From NCBI RefSeq assembly GCF_934561205.1, contig NZ_CAKTFU010000019.1, positions 1 to 46,840 of the forward strand: 46,840 nucleotides of DNA, in the 5' to 3' direction. Position 1 is the first letter of the stretch. The number at the start of each line of letters is the position of its first letter. The notes beneath the pieces were generated by a model. It worked only from the letters and a program-made list of their open reading frames with translations, had not been told where the DNA came from and searched no databases. Origin of the DNA: an uncultured Gemmiger sp. (lineage in GTDB: Bacteria; Bacillota; Clostridia; Oscillospirales; Ruminococcaceae). Shown here one piece after another: positions 25,563 through 34,434 of the stretch. A program made the translations under genes and the position numbers.

Positions 25563-26171
25563 ATGAAACGCAAGCCTCTTGTTGCGGCGGCCGCGGCACT
25601 TTGCCTGTGCCTTACGCTGACCGCCTGCTCCCCCAAAGAAACGCTCAAGCCCATTATCATCAAGGTCTGCACCATGCTGGGCCTTGTCAGCGAGGATGCC
25701 GACGACGACACCGATACCCGCGTCTTTGCCGAGGACGGCGGCGAGGTGGTGTTCCCCGCCGGGATGGATACCTCGGCCGCGCGCTTTGTCAGCTATGCCG
25801 AGGGCAGCACGATGTATGTCTCCTTTAACGGTGTACAGATGGGCAATACCGACTTTTTTGTGGCCGGGTCCGACAGCATTACGCTGACCTCCTACGCCAC
25901 GACCGAGGCCACCAAGGAAACCTACATGTACTACAAGCTGGCCGTATGGCAGCTGACCGATGACCGCGCCAAGGTCGCCTATGTGCCGGAGTCCACGACC
26001 TATTTCCGTGCCGACGGCGACTGCCGCAGCGTGACGATCTCCGGCCTGACGCCCGGCAAGCAGTACAAGGTCACGTTAAGCTACGACGCCTCCTCGGTGT
26101 ATGTCACCGGCGGGCTGACGGTTTCCGGCCTGGGCAGTGCCGAGCTGGAAAGCCTGGAAGAATCCGAGTAA
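25563..26171 (+). CDS. Predicted lipoprotein
   Basis: This 202-residue protein has a lipoprotein signal with lipobox LTAC (Cys at about residue 22) after KRKPLVAAAAALCLCL, so it should be anchored to the outer face of the membrane. The mature part has a short acidic linker (SEDADDDTDT) and a beta-rich domain ending in a fibronectin type III-like strand pattern (SVTISGLTPGKQYKVTLSYDA). No enzyme motif seen. Monocistronic, with its own promoter and terminator. Confidence 0.8.
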   Translation: MKRKPLVAAAAALCLCLTLTACSPKETLKPIIIKVCTMLGLVSEDADDDTDTRVFAEDGGEVVFPAGMDTSAARFVSYAEGSTMYVSFNGVQMGNTDFFVAGSDSITLTSYATTEATKETYMYYKLAVWQLTDDRAKVAYVPESTTYFRADGDCRSVTISGLTPGKQYKVTLSYDASSVYVTGGLTVSGLGSAELESLEESE

Positions 26172-26181
26172 AAAGGCAATG

Positions 26182-26214
26182 ACGCCCGCGCCGAACAAGC
26201 GCGGGCGTTTTTAG
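26182..26214 (+). terminator. Terminator of the lipoprotein gene
   Basis: ACGCCCGCGC, loop, GCGCGGGCGT followed by TTTT. Confidence 0.88.
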
Positions 26215-26227
26215 AGGGGAAATACTT

Positions 26228-27148
26228 ATGAACACAAAACAACTGCGCAACACCCTGTTATTGATGGCCTGCTCGTTTATCTGGGGCACGGCATTTGTGG
26301 CCCAAAGCGTGGGCGGCGGGTACATGGGTGCCTACACCTTTTTGGCGGGCCGCAGCTGGCTGGCCTGCGTATTTTTGCTGGGGCTTATGGGCGCGCGCCG
26401 TGCCAACCAGCGCCGCAAGGGGGTGCGCGTACCCTTCTTTTTGCAGCGCAAAACGCTGGCGGTCGGCGGGCTGTGCTGCGGCACGGCGCTGTTTGCGGCG
26501 TCGGTGGCGCAGCAGATGGGTATCCCCGGCACGACCACGGCCAAGGCGGGCTTTTTAACGGCGCTGTATGTTGTGCTGGTGCCGGTGTGCGGCATTTTTG
26601 CGGGCAGGCGGCCCGATGCCAAGCTGTGCTGCTGTGTGACGGCCAGCGTGGCGGGGCTGTACCTGCTGTGCCTGGCCGGGCACGGCACCCTGAGCCTTTC
26701 GGGCAGCGAGTGGCTGCTGCTTTTGTGTGCGCTGCTGTTCACGGGGCAGATTTTGCTGGTGAATCATTTCAGCCCGAAACTGGACGGCATACAGTTGAGT
26801 TTTGCGCAGTTTTTTGTGGTGTCGGTGTTGTCCACCGTGGGGATGTTCTTGTTTGAGCAGCCCACCGCGCAGCAGTTCCGCGATGCCGCCGTGTCGATTT
26901 TATATTGCGGCATCATGTCCAGCGGCGTGGCCTACACCCTGCAGATCGAAGGGCAGAAGGACCTTGACCCCACCATTGCAAGCCTTGCCATGTGCCTGGA
27001 AAGCGTGTTCAGCGCGCTGGCCGGCTGGCTGATTTTGCACCAGACGCTGACCCCCACCGAGCTGACCGGCTGCGCGTTGATGTTTGCCGCCATCGTTGCC
27101 AGCCAGCTGCCGTCAAAAAAGCGCAGGGGAACGACTGCGCAGGAATAA
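26228..27148 (+). CDS. EamA/DMT-family transporter
   Basis: This 306-residue protein has about ten hydrophobic segments in two EamA halves, the standard drug/metabolite transporter plan. Typical cues are SFIWGTAFVAQ in helix 1, GTTTAKAGFLTALYVVLVP in the first half and SGVAYTLQIEGQKDLDPTIASLAMCLESVFSALAGWL-type sequence in the second. It probably exports or imports a small metabolite; the substrate cannot be predicted. It starts 14 bases after the terminator, so its promoter may overlap it. Confidence 0.88.
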   Translation: MNTKQLRNTLLLMACSFIWGTAFVAQSVGGGYMGAYTFLAGRSWLACVFLLGLMGARRANQRRKGVRVPFFLQRKTLAVGGLCCGTALFAASVAQQMGIPGTTTAKAGFLTALYVVLVPVCGIFAGRRPDAKLCCCVTASVAGLYLLCLAGHGTLSLSGSEWLLLLCALLFTGQILLVNHFSPKLDGIQLSFAQFFVVSVLSTVGMFLFEQPTAQQFRDAAVSILYCGIMSSGVAYTLQIEGQKDLDPTIASLAMCLESVFSALAGWLILHQTLTPTELTGCALMFAAIVASQLPSKKRRGTTAQE

Positions 27149-27198
27149 GCGCCTGTTGCCCCTGTCATTTTGCTGCAAAAATATGACAAAACTTTTAC

Positions 27199-27226
27199 GC
27201 CCCGCTTACCGAAAGGCAGGCGGGGC
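27199..27226 (+). terminator. Terminator of the EamA gene
   Basis: GCCCCGC and GCGGGGC enclose a 14-base loop, followed by ATGTTGTTTTT. Confidence 0.65.
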
Positions 27227-27229
27227 ATG

Positions 27230-27258
27230 TTGTTTTTGCACGGCTAAAATGGTACAAT
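27230..27258 (+). promoter_or_regulatory. Promoter of the MFS gene
   Basis: TTGTTT (27230-27235) and TACAAT (27253-27258) are spaced by 17 bases; the -35 box overlaps the T run of the preceding terminator. Confidence 0.55.
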
Positions 27259-27305
27259 ATCTTTGTATCCGTCTAATCGCAAAATACAAGAGGGAGGCTC
27301 AACGT

Positions 27306-28673
27306 ATGGGCTTGTTAAAAAAATTCACCAAGCAGGAGCTTAGCTGGATGATGTACGACTGGGCGAACAGTGCGCACTCGGTCATTGTCGTCACCATTTT
27401 GCCAATCTTCTTCAACTCTGTGGCCGAGTGCACGGCCGACAGTGTCTCCAGCATGACCATCTGGGGCTACGCCACCAGCATTGCCATGGCCATTGTTGCC
27501 CTGTCCGCGCCGTTTTTGGGCGTGTTCGGGGACATTCGCGGTATGCGCAAAAAGTTATTCGCGGCGTTTTTGCTGCTGGGCATTGTGTCGGTGGCCGGGC
27601 TGGCGTTCACCCCGCTGATGGACTTTACCTCCTCGCCCGCGGCGGCGTCCAAGGTCACAATGCTGGTGCTGGTGCTGTACATTTTAAGCACCATCGGCTT
27701 TGACGCCAGCTGCATTTACTACGACGCTTTTCTGACCGACGTCACCACCGAGGACCGCATGGACTCGGTTTCCACGCTGGGCTACGGGCTGGGTTATATC
27801 GGCGGCTCGACGATCCCGCTGCTGATTTTTTTGATCATGAACGCCGTGGGTGTGCCGATGCTGACCTGCCTGGCCTTTATCTTTGGCTTTACCGCCGTGT
27901 GGTGGCTGGTGTTCAGCCTGCCGCTGCTGAAAAACTGCCAACAGACCACCGGCAAGCCCTACGAAAAGGGCGATGTGGGGCGCAGCATCAAAAACGTCTT
28001 TACGACCATGAAGGAAATTGCCGCCGACAAGCCGATGCTTGTGTACATTGTAGCGTACTTTTTCTACATTGACGGTGTGCATACCATCATCAGTATGTCC
28101 ACAAGCTACGGCACCAACCTGGGGCTGGATTCCGCCGGTATGCTGCTGGCGCTGCTGCTGGTGCAGGTGCTGGGGCTGCCCTTCTGCCTGCTGTACATGA
28201 AGCTGGCGGCAAAATTCGGCGCCCGCGTTATGGTGGGCGTGGGCATCGGCGTGTACTCCTTCATCTGCATTTTTGCGTTTTTTATGAACAGTCTGTGGCA
28301 GTTCTGGGTGCTGGCGGTGCTGTGCGCCACCAGTCAGGGCGGCATCCAGGCGCTCAGCCGCTCGATGTTCGGCAAGCTCATCCCCGACAAAGACCGCAGC
28401 GGCGAGTTCTTCGGCTTTTTTGACATCTTCGGCAAGTTTTCCTCCATTCTGGGTCCCACGCTGGTGGGCGGCGTAAGCGCGCTGGCGTCCTCCCGGATGC
28501 TGGCGGCACAGGGGCTGACCGCCGCCACCGCCACCGCCGAGCAGGTGGATGCCATCAACCGCGCCGCCGGTCCCTACGGCATTTTGTCGGTGATTTTGAT
28601 TATCTTGGCGGGCGCGGCGCTGTATTTCTTTGTGCTGCCCAAGACCCTGCAGGGCGACAGCCGCAAAATCTGA
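27306..28673 (+). CDS. MFS transporter, UMF1/Atg22-like
   Basis: This 455-residue protein has about twelve transmembrane segments. The N-terminal SWMMYDWANSAHSVIVVTILPIFF is the hallmark of the UMF1 (Atg22-like) family, which in fungi exports vacuolar amino acids; bacterial roles are unclear. Other family cues are the loop GDIRGMRKK, ALSRSMFGKLIPDKDRSGEFFGFFDIFGKFSS and the central cytosolic loop near residue 220. AGGGAGG precedes the ATG. Probably followed by the small 47-residue membrane protein in the same transcript. Confidence 0.9.
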   Translation: MGLLKKFTKQELSWMMYDWANSAHSVIVVTILPIFFNSVAECTADSVSSMTIWGYATSIAMAIVALSAPFLGVFGDIRGMRKKLFAAFLLLGIVSVAGLAFTPLMDFTSSPAAASKVTMLVLVLYILSTIGFDASCIYYDAFLTDVTTEDRMDSVSTLGYGLGYIGGSTIPLLIFLIMNAVGVPMLTCLAFIFGFTAVWWLVFSLPLLKNCQQTTGKPYEKGDVGRSIKNVFTTMKEIAADKPMLVYIVAYFFYIDGVHTIISMSTSYGTNLGLDSAGMLLALLLVQVLGLPFCLLYMKLAAKFGARVMVGVGIGVYSFICIFAFFMNSLWQFWVLAVLCATSQGGIQALSRSMFGKLIPDKDRSGEFFGFFDIFGKFSSILGPTLVGGVSALASSRMLAAQGLTAATATAEQVDAINRAAGPYGILSVILIILAGAALYFFVLPKTLQGDSRKI

Positions 28674-28707
28674 CGCGGCAGAGTACGAAAAAAAAGAGGA
28701 AATCAAA

Positions 28708-28851
28708 ATGAAAGAGTACCAGCAGCTGATCGGAAAAATCATTGTGGCAGCGTCGATTATAGTTGCCGCGATCATTATCGCACAGGCAATCAACGGGGCA
28801 GGGGAAAGCATTTGCAGCGGCCTGTTTCAATTAGGGGATATGCTTCGGTAA
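28708..28851 (+). CDS. Small single-helix membrane protein (47 aa)
   Basis: AGAGGA 7 bases before an ATG starts a 47-residue frame with one strong transmembrane helix (GKIIVAASIIVAAIIIAQAI) and a short C-terminal tail with one Cys. It begins 34 bases after the MFS gene. It may be a transporter accessory protein; no family recognised. Confidence 0.65.
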   Translation: MKEYQQLIGKIIVAASIIVAAIIIAQAINGAGESICSGLFQLGDMLR

Positions 28852-28900
28852 ATCGAACGACAGGACTGCGGCTTGTCGGTACGCAGAATGATACAGTGTT

Positions 28901-29116
28901 CAGCTTGTAGAAAAAGCCTGTTAACGGAAGATTTGTAGGGATGGGTCTCGACCCATCCGCACAGCTGGCCGCGCGCAGCGCATTCAATCGCGCCGAATGG
29001 CGCGCGGTTTTCACGTTGCGTCGTACTTTGGGCAAGGCGGCACGGAACGGTCAAGACCGTTCCCTACAAAGCAGCCGAAAGGCCGCAATCATTCCGTTAG
29101 GTTTATCGACAGTCTG
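28901..29116 (+). mobile_element. MITE-like repeat, copy 3 (complete, 216 bp)
   Basis: Starts CAGCTTGTAGAAAAAGCCTG and ends TTATCGACAGTCTG. It has the same internal palindromes as the other copies, with GGGTCTCGACCC in place of GGGTCTTGACCC. It lies between the small membrane protein gene and the promoter at 29135, covering most of the 350-base gap. Confidence 0.82.
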
Positions 29117-29134
29117 ACAGTGTTATCTTAGGGT

Positions 29135-29163
29135 TTGACAATTTGCCCGCAAGCGTCTACAAT
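29135..29163 (+). promoter_or_regulatory. Promoter of the phospholipase C-like gene
   Basis: TTGACA (29135-29140) and TACAAT (29158-29163) are spaced by 17 bases, beginning 18 bases after the MITE end. Confidence 0.75.
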
Positions 29164-29201
29164 AGTAGGGCGATACTGTAAATGTAGGAAGTGACAATAC
29201 C

Positions 29202-30125
29202 ATGCCCGAAGGCTATACCCATGTGCGCACGGCACGGCTGGCGGCTGCGGCGATCCGCTGCAAAATACGGTACCCGGCTGCCTTTGCCGCCGGTGCCAAT
29301 GGGCCGGACAGCTTTTTCTGCTTTGAAGTGTGGAAAAAGCGCGCCAAGCGCCGCTATGACCTGATCGGTCTCGGCAACCGTATGCACGAGGAAAAAACAG
29401 GCGAGTTTTTGTACAGCATGTGCAAACGCGTCCGCACACGCCCGCAGATGGAGTATGTGCTGGGCTTTTTGTGCCACTATGCCGCCGACACCGTGGTGCA
29501 TCCCTTTGTGTACGCCATGTGTGAGGAGGGCAAGCCCTACGCCAAGCCCGGCGGCCACGGCTTTTTGGAGATCGGGCTGGACTCGGCGCTGCATCGGCAG
29601 GACACCGGCAGCGGCGCCGTCAACGTAGAGGACGTCAGCCCCCTGCCCGTGGGCGAGGAGCTTTCGGACATTATCACGCTGCTGCGCGAAAGCCTGCGCG
29701 AGGTGTACGGCGAAGAGATCAGCCCCGAATACATTGCCGATGCGTTCTACCACATCTACAAGCTGCGGGGGCTTTTTGCCACCGAAAGCCCGCTGGTACG
29801 CGGATTTTTTAAGGCGGTCGAGCCGCTTTTCGGCAAAAAAGGCATGATTATGGTGCACGTTTCGCCCTGCGAATTGTCCGAGGACCTGCCCGACCGCTGG
29901 AAGGACCCCTTCACCGGCGCGGTGTATGACGGCGGTGTGCGCGGTCTGCTGCCCCGCGCCCAGCAGCGGTGCGAGCAGTACATGAGTGCCGCCCTGCTGT
30001 TCTGGGGCGACCGCCTGAGTGCGGACGAATTTCGGCAGCATATCGGCAGTATGAGCTATACGGCGGGCATTGCCACCCCGGCAAGCGACCCCGAAAATAC
30101 AACCCCAAAGGAGAATGAATCATGA
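29202..30125 (+). CDS. Zinc-dependent phospholipase C family protein
   Basis: This 307-residue protein fits the clostridial zinc-dependent phospholipase C fold: [15 protein letters not shown] at the N-terminus, [14 protein letters not shown], a RMHEEKTG segment and the metal motif [20 protein letters not shown] (about residues 86-107). His, Asp and His ligands appear conserved. It lacks a signal peptide, unlike secreted toxins, so it is probably a cytosolic relative of unknown substrate. It overlaps the cyclophilin start by ATGA, so the two are coupled. Confidence 0.82.
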   Translation: MPEGYTHVRTARLAAAAIRCKIRYPAAFAAGANGPDSFFCFEVWKKRAKRRYDLIGLGNRMHEEKTGEFLYSMCKRVRTRPQMEYVLGFLCHYAADTVVHPFVYAMCEEGKPYAKPGGHGFLEIGLDSALHRQDTGSGAVNVEDVSPLPVGEELSDIITLLRESLREVYGEEISPEYIADAFYHIYKLRGLFATESPLVRGFFKAVEPLFGKKGMIMVHVSPCELSEDLPDRWKDPFTGAVYDGGVRGLLPRAQQRCEQYMSAALLFWGDRLSADEFRQHIGSMSYTAGIATPASDPENTTPKENES

Positions 30126-30592
30126 TTCGTATCACCATGCAGAACGGCAAGACCATCGACATTGAGCTGGATCACGCCGCCGCCCCCATCACCTGCGAAA
30201 ACTTTGAAAAGCTGGTCAAGCAGGGCTTTTACAACGGCCTGACCTTCCACCGCGTGATCCGCGGCTTTATGATCCAGGGCGGCTGCCCCAAGGGCAACGG
30301 CACCGGCGGCCCCGGCTGGAACATCAAGGGTGAGTTCGCCCAGAACGGCGTAGCCAACCCCATCAAGCACACCCGCGGCGTTATCAGCATGGCCCGCGCC
30401 ATGGACCCTAACTCTGCGGGCAGCCAGTTCTTTATCATGCACCAGGACGCCCCGCATCTGGACGGCGGCTATGCCGCGTTCGGCCATGTTGTGTCCGGCA
30501 TGGAGGTCGTGGATGAGATCGCCGCCGTCGCCACCGACTGGAACGACAAGCCCCGCACCCCCGTTGTCATGGAAAAAGTGGAGATCGTCTGA
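30122..30592 (+). CDS. Cyclophilin-type peptidyl-prolyl cis-trans isomerase
   Basis: This 156-residue single-domain cyclophilin has [46 protein letters not shown] and the [12 protein letters not shown] strand, so the catalytic Arg and the Phe/Gln pocket residues are present. It speeds proline isomerisation during folding and, lacking a signal peptide, acts in the cytoplasm. Its ATG overlaps the stop of the phospholipase C-like gene, behind GGAGAATG. Confidence 0.95.
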   Translation: MIRITMQNGKTIDIELDHAAAPITCENFEKLVKQGFYNGLTFHRVIRGFMIQGGCPKGNGTGGPGWNIKGEFAQNGVANPIKHTRGVISMARAMDPNSAGSQFFIMHQDAPHLDGGYAAFGHVVSGMEVVDEIAAVATDWNDKPRTPVVMEKVEIV

Positions 30593-30607
30593 TTTGACGC
30601 AATAACA

Positions 30608-30654
30608 GCAGCACCCCCTGCCGCCCGTTACGGGCGGCAGGGGGTGCTGTTTTG
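30608..30654 (+). terminator. Terminator of the cyclophilin operon
   Basis: CAGCACCCCCTGCCGCCCG, loop TTA, and its full complement, followed by TTTTG. Confidence 0.9.
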
Positions 30655-30663
30655 TGCCGCAAT

Positions 30664-30691
30664 AAAAAATGTGCCCGCGCAAGCGGGCACA
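30664..30691 (-). terminator. Terminator of metY
   Basis: Leftward, GTGCCCGC and GCGGGCAC with a short loop are followed by ATTTTTTATT. Confidence 0.88.
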
Positions 30692-30706
30692 CAGAAAGGA
30701 AAAATC

Positions 30707-31996
30707 TTACTCCACGGCGTTGAATGCCTGTTCGAGGTCGGCAATGATATCATCGATATGCTCGCAGCCGATGGACAGGCGAATGGTGTTGCGGCCGATG
30801 CCCACGTCGGCAAGCTCCGCGTCGGAAAGCTGGCCGTGGGTGGTGGTGGCGGGGTGGATGACCAGACTCTTGACGTCGGCTACGTTCGCCAGCAGGGAGA
30901 AAATCTTCAAGTGGTCGATAAAGGCAAACGCTTCCTTTTGGCCGCCCTTGATGTTAAAGGTGAAGATCGACGCGCCGCCGTGGGGGAAATACTTCTCGTA
31001 CAGGGCGTGGTCGGGGTGGTCGGGCAGGCTGGGGTGGTTGACTTTTTCGACCTTGGGGTGGTGTGCCAGATATTCAACGACCTTTTTGGTGTTCTCGTTG
31101 TGGCGGTCCAGGCGCAGGGACAGCGTTTCGGTGCCCTGCAGCAGCACCCAGGCGTTGAACGGGCTGATGCAGCCGCCCAGATCGCGCAGAATGACCGCGC
31201 GGACGTAGGTCACAAAGGCGGCGGGGCCGGCAGCCTCGGCAAAGCAGACGCCGTGGTAGCTGGGATTCGGCTCGGCCAGGGCGGGGAACTTGCCGCTGGC
31301 CTTCCAGTCAAACTTGCCGGAATCGACGATGACGCCGCCCAGCGAGGTGCCGTGGCCGCCGATGAACTTGGTGGCGGAGTGCACGACGATGTCGGCGCCG
31401 TGCTCGATGGGGCGGATGAGGTACGGCGTGCCGAAGGTGTTGTCGATGACCAGCGGGATACCGTGCTTGTGGGCGATGGCGGCGATGGCATCAATATCGG
31501 GAATGTCGGCGTTGGGGTTGCCCAGCGTCTCAATGTAGATGGCGCGGGTGTTGTCCTGCACGGCGGCCTCGACCTCGGCCAGGTTGTGGGCGTCCACAAA
31601 GGTGGTCTGCACGTCAAAGGCGGGCAGCGTGTGTGCCAGCAGGTTGGAGGTGCCGCCGTAGATGGTCTTTTGTGCCACGATGTGCCCGCCGTTTTGTGCC
31701 AGCGCCTGAATGGTGTAGGCGATGGCCGCTGCGCCGGAGGCAACGGCCAAAGCGGCCACGCCGCCTTCCAGTGCGGCGATGCGCTTTTCAAAAACGTCCT
31801 CGGTGGAGTTGGTCAGGCGGCCGTAGATGTTGCCGCCTGCCTTTAAGGCAAAGCGGTCGGCGGCGTTCTGGGAGTCGGGGAATACATAGGACGTGGTCTG
31901 GTAAATGGGAACGGCGCGGGAGTCGGTGGCGGGGTCGGCCTGCTCCTGGCCGACATGAAGCTGCAAGGTCTCAAAATGCAATTTGCGGTCACTCAT
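30707..31996 (-). CDS. metY: O-acetylhomoserine sulfhydrylase (MetY)
   Basis: This 429-residue PLP enzyme belongs to the Cys/Met metabolism family. The PLP lysine is in HSATKFIGGHG, with IETLGNPNADIPD, IDNTFGTPYL and the C-terminal SLVIHPATTTHGQLS typical of O-acetylhomoserine aminocarboxypropyltransferase. It makes homocysteine from O-acetylhomoserine and sulfide. Length is normal. It is monocistronic with a consensus -35 promoter and its own terminator. No SAM riboswitch or T-box was seen in its roughly 50-base leader. Confidence 0.93.
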   Translation of the reverse strand: MSDRKLHFETLQLHVGQEQADPATDSRAVPIYQTTSYVFPDSQNAADRFALKAGGNIYGRLTNSTEDVFEKRIAALEGGVAALAVASGAAAIAYTIQALAQNGGHIVAQKTIYGGTSNLLAHTLPAFDVQTTFVDAHNLAEVEAAVQDNTRAIYIETLGNPNADIPDIDAIAAIAHKHGIPLVIDNTFGTPYLIRPIEHGADIVVHSATKFIGGHGTSLGGVIVDSGKFDWKASGKFPALAEPNPSYHGVCFAEAAGPAAFVTYVRAVILRDLGGCISPFNAWVLLQGTETLSLRLDRHNENTKKVVEYLAHHPKVEKVNHPSLPDHPDHALYEKYFPHGGASIFTFNIKGGQKEAFAFIDHLKIFSLLANVADVKSLVIHPATTTHGQLSDAELADVGIGRNTIRLSIGCEHIDDIIADLEQAFNAVE

Positions 31997-32053
31997 GATA
32001 ATATCCTCATTTCTTTAACAGATTAAACCTATGTGTTTTGTGGGTATATGCGT

Positions 32054-32082
32054 ATGATAGCACCAAAACGCGGCAATGTCAA
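32054..32082 (-). promoter_or_regulatory. Promoter of metY
   Basis: Leftward TTGACA (32077-32082) and TATCAT (32054-32059) are spaced by 17 bases, with an extended TGC before the -10 box. Confidence 0.8.
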
Positions 32083-32102
32083 TAAAAAGATGGAAGTTGC
32101 CG

Positions 32103-32130
32103 AAAAAATGTGCCCGCCTGTGCGGGCACA
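32103..32130 (-). terminator. Terminator of the radical SAM operon
   Basis: Leftward, TGTGCCCGC and GCGGGCACA are followed by TTTTTT. It is separated from the AAA+ gene stop at 32368 by a complete MITE-like repeat. Confidence 0.82.
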
Positions 32131-32131
32131 T

Positions 32132-32357
32132 CAGGCTGTCGAAAAACCTTATTTGACTTTATGCGGCATTTGCGACCTATCGGTCAGTTTGTAGGGAACG
32201 GTCTTGACCGTTCCGTGCTGCCTTGCCAAAAGCACGACATGACGAGAAAACCGCGCGCCATTCGGCGCGATTTTATGCGCTGCGCGCGGCCAGATGTGCG
32301 GATGGGTCAAGACCCATCCCTACAAATTTCCCGGAAACAGACTTTTTTTACAAGCTG
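32132..32357 (-). mobile_element. MITE-like repeat, copy 4 (complete, inverted, 226 bp)
   Basis: Read on the + strand it begins CAGGCTGTCGAAAAACC and ends TTTTTTACAAGCTG, the reverse complement arrangement of copies 2 and 3. Internal palindromes GGAACGGTCTTGACCGTTCC and GGATGGGTCAAGACCCATCC are intact. It starts two bases after the terminator hairpin and ends 10 bases before the AAA+ stop codon. Confidence 0.83.
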
Positions 32358-32367
32358 ATGCGCGCCC

Positions 32368-34431
32368 TTACTCCAACTCAAAATCACCGGGCAGCAGCAG
32401 CTCCAGGCAGGCGTCGGGGTCGGCAACAAGGCGGCGGGATTGGTTCAGAATCGCCTTTTCCAAAGCGTTGCGCGCCATGCGGCCGTTGCCGTTGGTGGCG
32501 GCGTCCTCGGCCTGGCGGCGGTCAAACCATGCGGTCAGCGGCTGTTCGCAGCTTTCGTCCAGGCGGTAGCCCTTGCTTTTGGCGATGGAAAGCAAAATTT
32601 TGTACAGCTCGGCACCCGTGTAATCGGGGAATTCGATCTGGTTCGGGAAACGGCTGGCAAGGCCGGAGTTCGCGCTCAAAAACAGCTGCATCTCCTTGGT
32701 GTAGCCCGCCAAAATCACTACCAGATCGTTGCGGTGATCCTCAATGCCCTTGACCAGCGTGTCGATGGCCTCCAGGCCGAAGCTGTCCTCACCGCCGCGG
32801 TACAGGCTGTACGCTTCGTCAATAAACAGCACGCCGCCCAGGGCGCTTTGTATGACCGTGTTGGTCAGCGGCGCGGTGTGACCCACATAGCGCCCCACCA
32901 AGTCGGCGCGGGTCACCTCCACCAGCTGGCCGCCACGCAAAGCGCCGATGGCTTTGAGGTACTTGGACAAAATGCGGGCGATCGTCGTTTTGCCTGTGCC
33001 GGGGTTGCCGGTAAAGATCATGTGCATGTTGATGTCGGCCACTTTCAGCCCCTGTGCCTTGCGGCGCTGCTGCGCCTGCACGTTTTTGGCGATGTCACGC
33101 ACATAATCCTTGATTTCGGTAAGCCCGACGATCTCGTCCAGCTCGGCCTCGACGGCATCGATATCCCCGCGGTACTGCTGCGGCAAAAGCGCCAGCAGGT
33201 CCAGCGGCGCGGCGTCGCCCACGGCCATCGTCAGGCGGCCGTTCTCCACGCGCAGCGCGGCGGGGGTGCCTGCAGCGGGGGCGGTGTCGGCGTCCAGCAC
33301 ATACTCGGCAATGGCGCGGTAGACGGTCTCGCAGTAGTCGCGCATGGCCTGCATACCGCTGGTTTTTCCGTACTGTGCGGCGACTAAGTCGCGCACGGCG
33401 GCGTCCATGCCAAGGGCCAGCCCGCACTGACGGCGCACCCGCTGCGCCAGTTCGTTCAGCTCGCGCGCGGCCACGGCGGCCAGTGCTTCGGGGGTAAAGG
33501 CCTCGGTGCGGCAGATATCCCCGCAGACGGCGTCCACAAAGCGGGCGCCGAAGGTCTCTGCCAGCGCCGCCTCGCCCTTGTGGGAGAAAAACACAAAGTA
33601 CTTGCCGCCGGCCTTCAATTCACCGATGGCACCGGGGGCCAGCGCCGTGCCCACGTCCACCAGAATGCCGCGCTGCAAAACGTATCGGCTGGAAAGCGCC
33701 AGCGTACCGTCCATGGCCAGGGTCGCCAGCATGTTCAGGTAGCCGGGGGCGCAGCCCTCGTAATTTTCAAAGGCCAGCACCTCGGCCTCGGATTGCAGGG
33801 CCGCGTACAGGTCCTGCAAAAACAGCTTTTCCTGCGCGGGGCCGGGATACAGTGCAAGGTCCAGCGTTTCCACCAGTTCGCTGTGCAAAATGCCGCGCCC
33901 TGCCAGCTCGCGCACGGTGCAGTCCAGCGCATAGTGCCGCCCCGTGCCCGCGGGGCCGCACAGCACCATGATGTTGCGCGCCTTGGCGGTGTCGGCGGCG
34001 GTGCCCAGCACAAACGGGCGGCGGAACGCCTTGACCACGGCGGACACAAAGGCGTCCTGCCCCAGCACCTGCGCGCGGACTTTTTCCGCCACGCCGCTGA
34101 AATCCGCATGTTCGGGCACAGCGGGCGCGGGCGTGGGGGCGGCGGTCTTGCCGCCCAGCAGGCCGTCCTGTTTCAGGCTGCGGGCCAGATCGCTGCTCAT
34201 CTTGCGCACACTGTCGGCGGTGGCTGCCCCTGCTTTTTGCACGGCGTCCACGGCGCCCGCGGCGCCCGCGGCGGTTTTTTGGCGGCGGTTTGCCTGCTGC
34301 AGCGCTTCCAGCTGCGCCTGCATCTGCTGCACGGCGTCCCCCGCCTGGGCGGCCTGCTCGGGGGTGGCGGCGTACTTGCTGCCGCCCATCAGGCCGCGCA
34401 CCCAGGCGTCGTATTGATCTTCCAGACCCAT
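32368..34431 (-). CDS. Two-module AAA+ ATPase, CbxX/SpoVK-like C-terminal module
   Basis: This 687-residue protein has an N-terminal coiled region (about 20-100), a first AAA+ module (about 120-360) resembling Clp D2 domains (QVLGQDAFVSAVVKAFRRPF; lid-like RTEAFTPEALAAVAARELNEL) and a second CbxX/SpoVK-type module (about 430-680). The first Walker A is GPAGTGRH with Arg165 replacing Lys, so it is probably inactive; the second has intact GNPGTGKT near 474, Walker B VLFIDEAY and arginine finger LASRF. It starts three bases after the Cys-rich protein stop, as last gene of the radical SAM operon, and could be a remodeller or chaperone for it. Confidence 0.82.
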   Translation of the reverse strand: MGLEDQYDAWVRGLMGGSKYAATPEQAAQAGDAVQQMQAQLEALQQANRRQKTAAGAAGAVDAVQKAGAATADSVRKMSSDLARSLKQDGLLGGKTAAPTPAPAVPEHADFSGVAEKVRAQVLGQDAFVSAVVKAFRRPFVLGTAADTAKARNIMVLCGPAGTGRHYALDCTVRELAGRGILHSELVETLDLALYPGPAQEKLFLQDLYAALQSEAEVLAFENYEGCAPGYLNMLATLAMDGTLALSSRYVLQRGILVDVGTALAPGAIGELKAGGKYFVFFSHKGEAALAETFGARFVDAVCGDICRTEAFTPEALAAVAARELNELAQRVRRQCGLALGMDAAVRDLVAAQYGKTSGMQAMRDYCETVYRAIAEYVLDADTAPAAGTPAALRVENGRLTMAVGDAAPLDLLALLPQQYRGDIDAVEAELDEIVGLTEIKDYVRDIAKNVQAQQRRKAQGLKVADINMHMIFTGNPGTGKTTIARILSKYLKAIGALRGGQLVEVTRADLVGRYVGHTAPLTNTVIQSALGGVLFIDEAYSLYRGGEDSFGLEAIDTLVKGIEDHRNDLVVILAGYTKEMQLFLSANSGLASRFPNQIEFPDYTGAELYKILLSIAKSKGYRLDESCEQPLTAWFDRRQAEDAATNGNGRMARNALEKAILNQSRRLVADPDACLELLLPGDFELE

Positions 34432-34434
34432 GGC

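Noticed and set aside
31997..32053. SAM riboswitch or T-box before metY
   Set aside because: The leader from the promoter to the start codon is only about 50 bases, too short for either.
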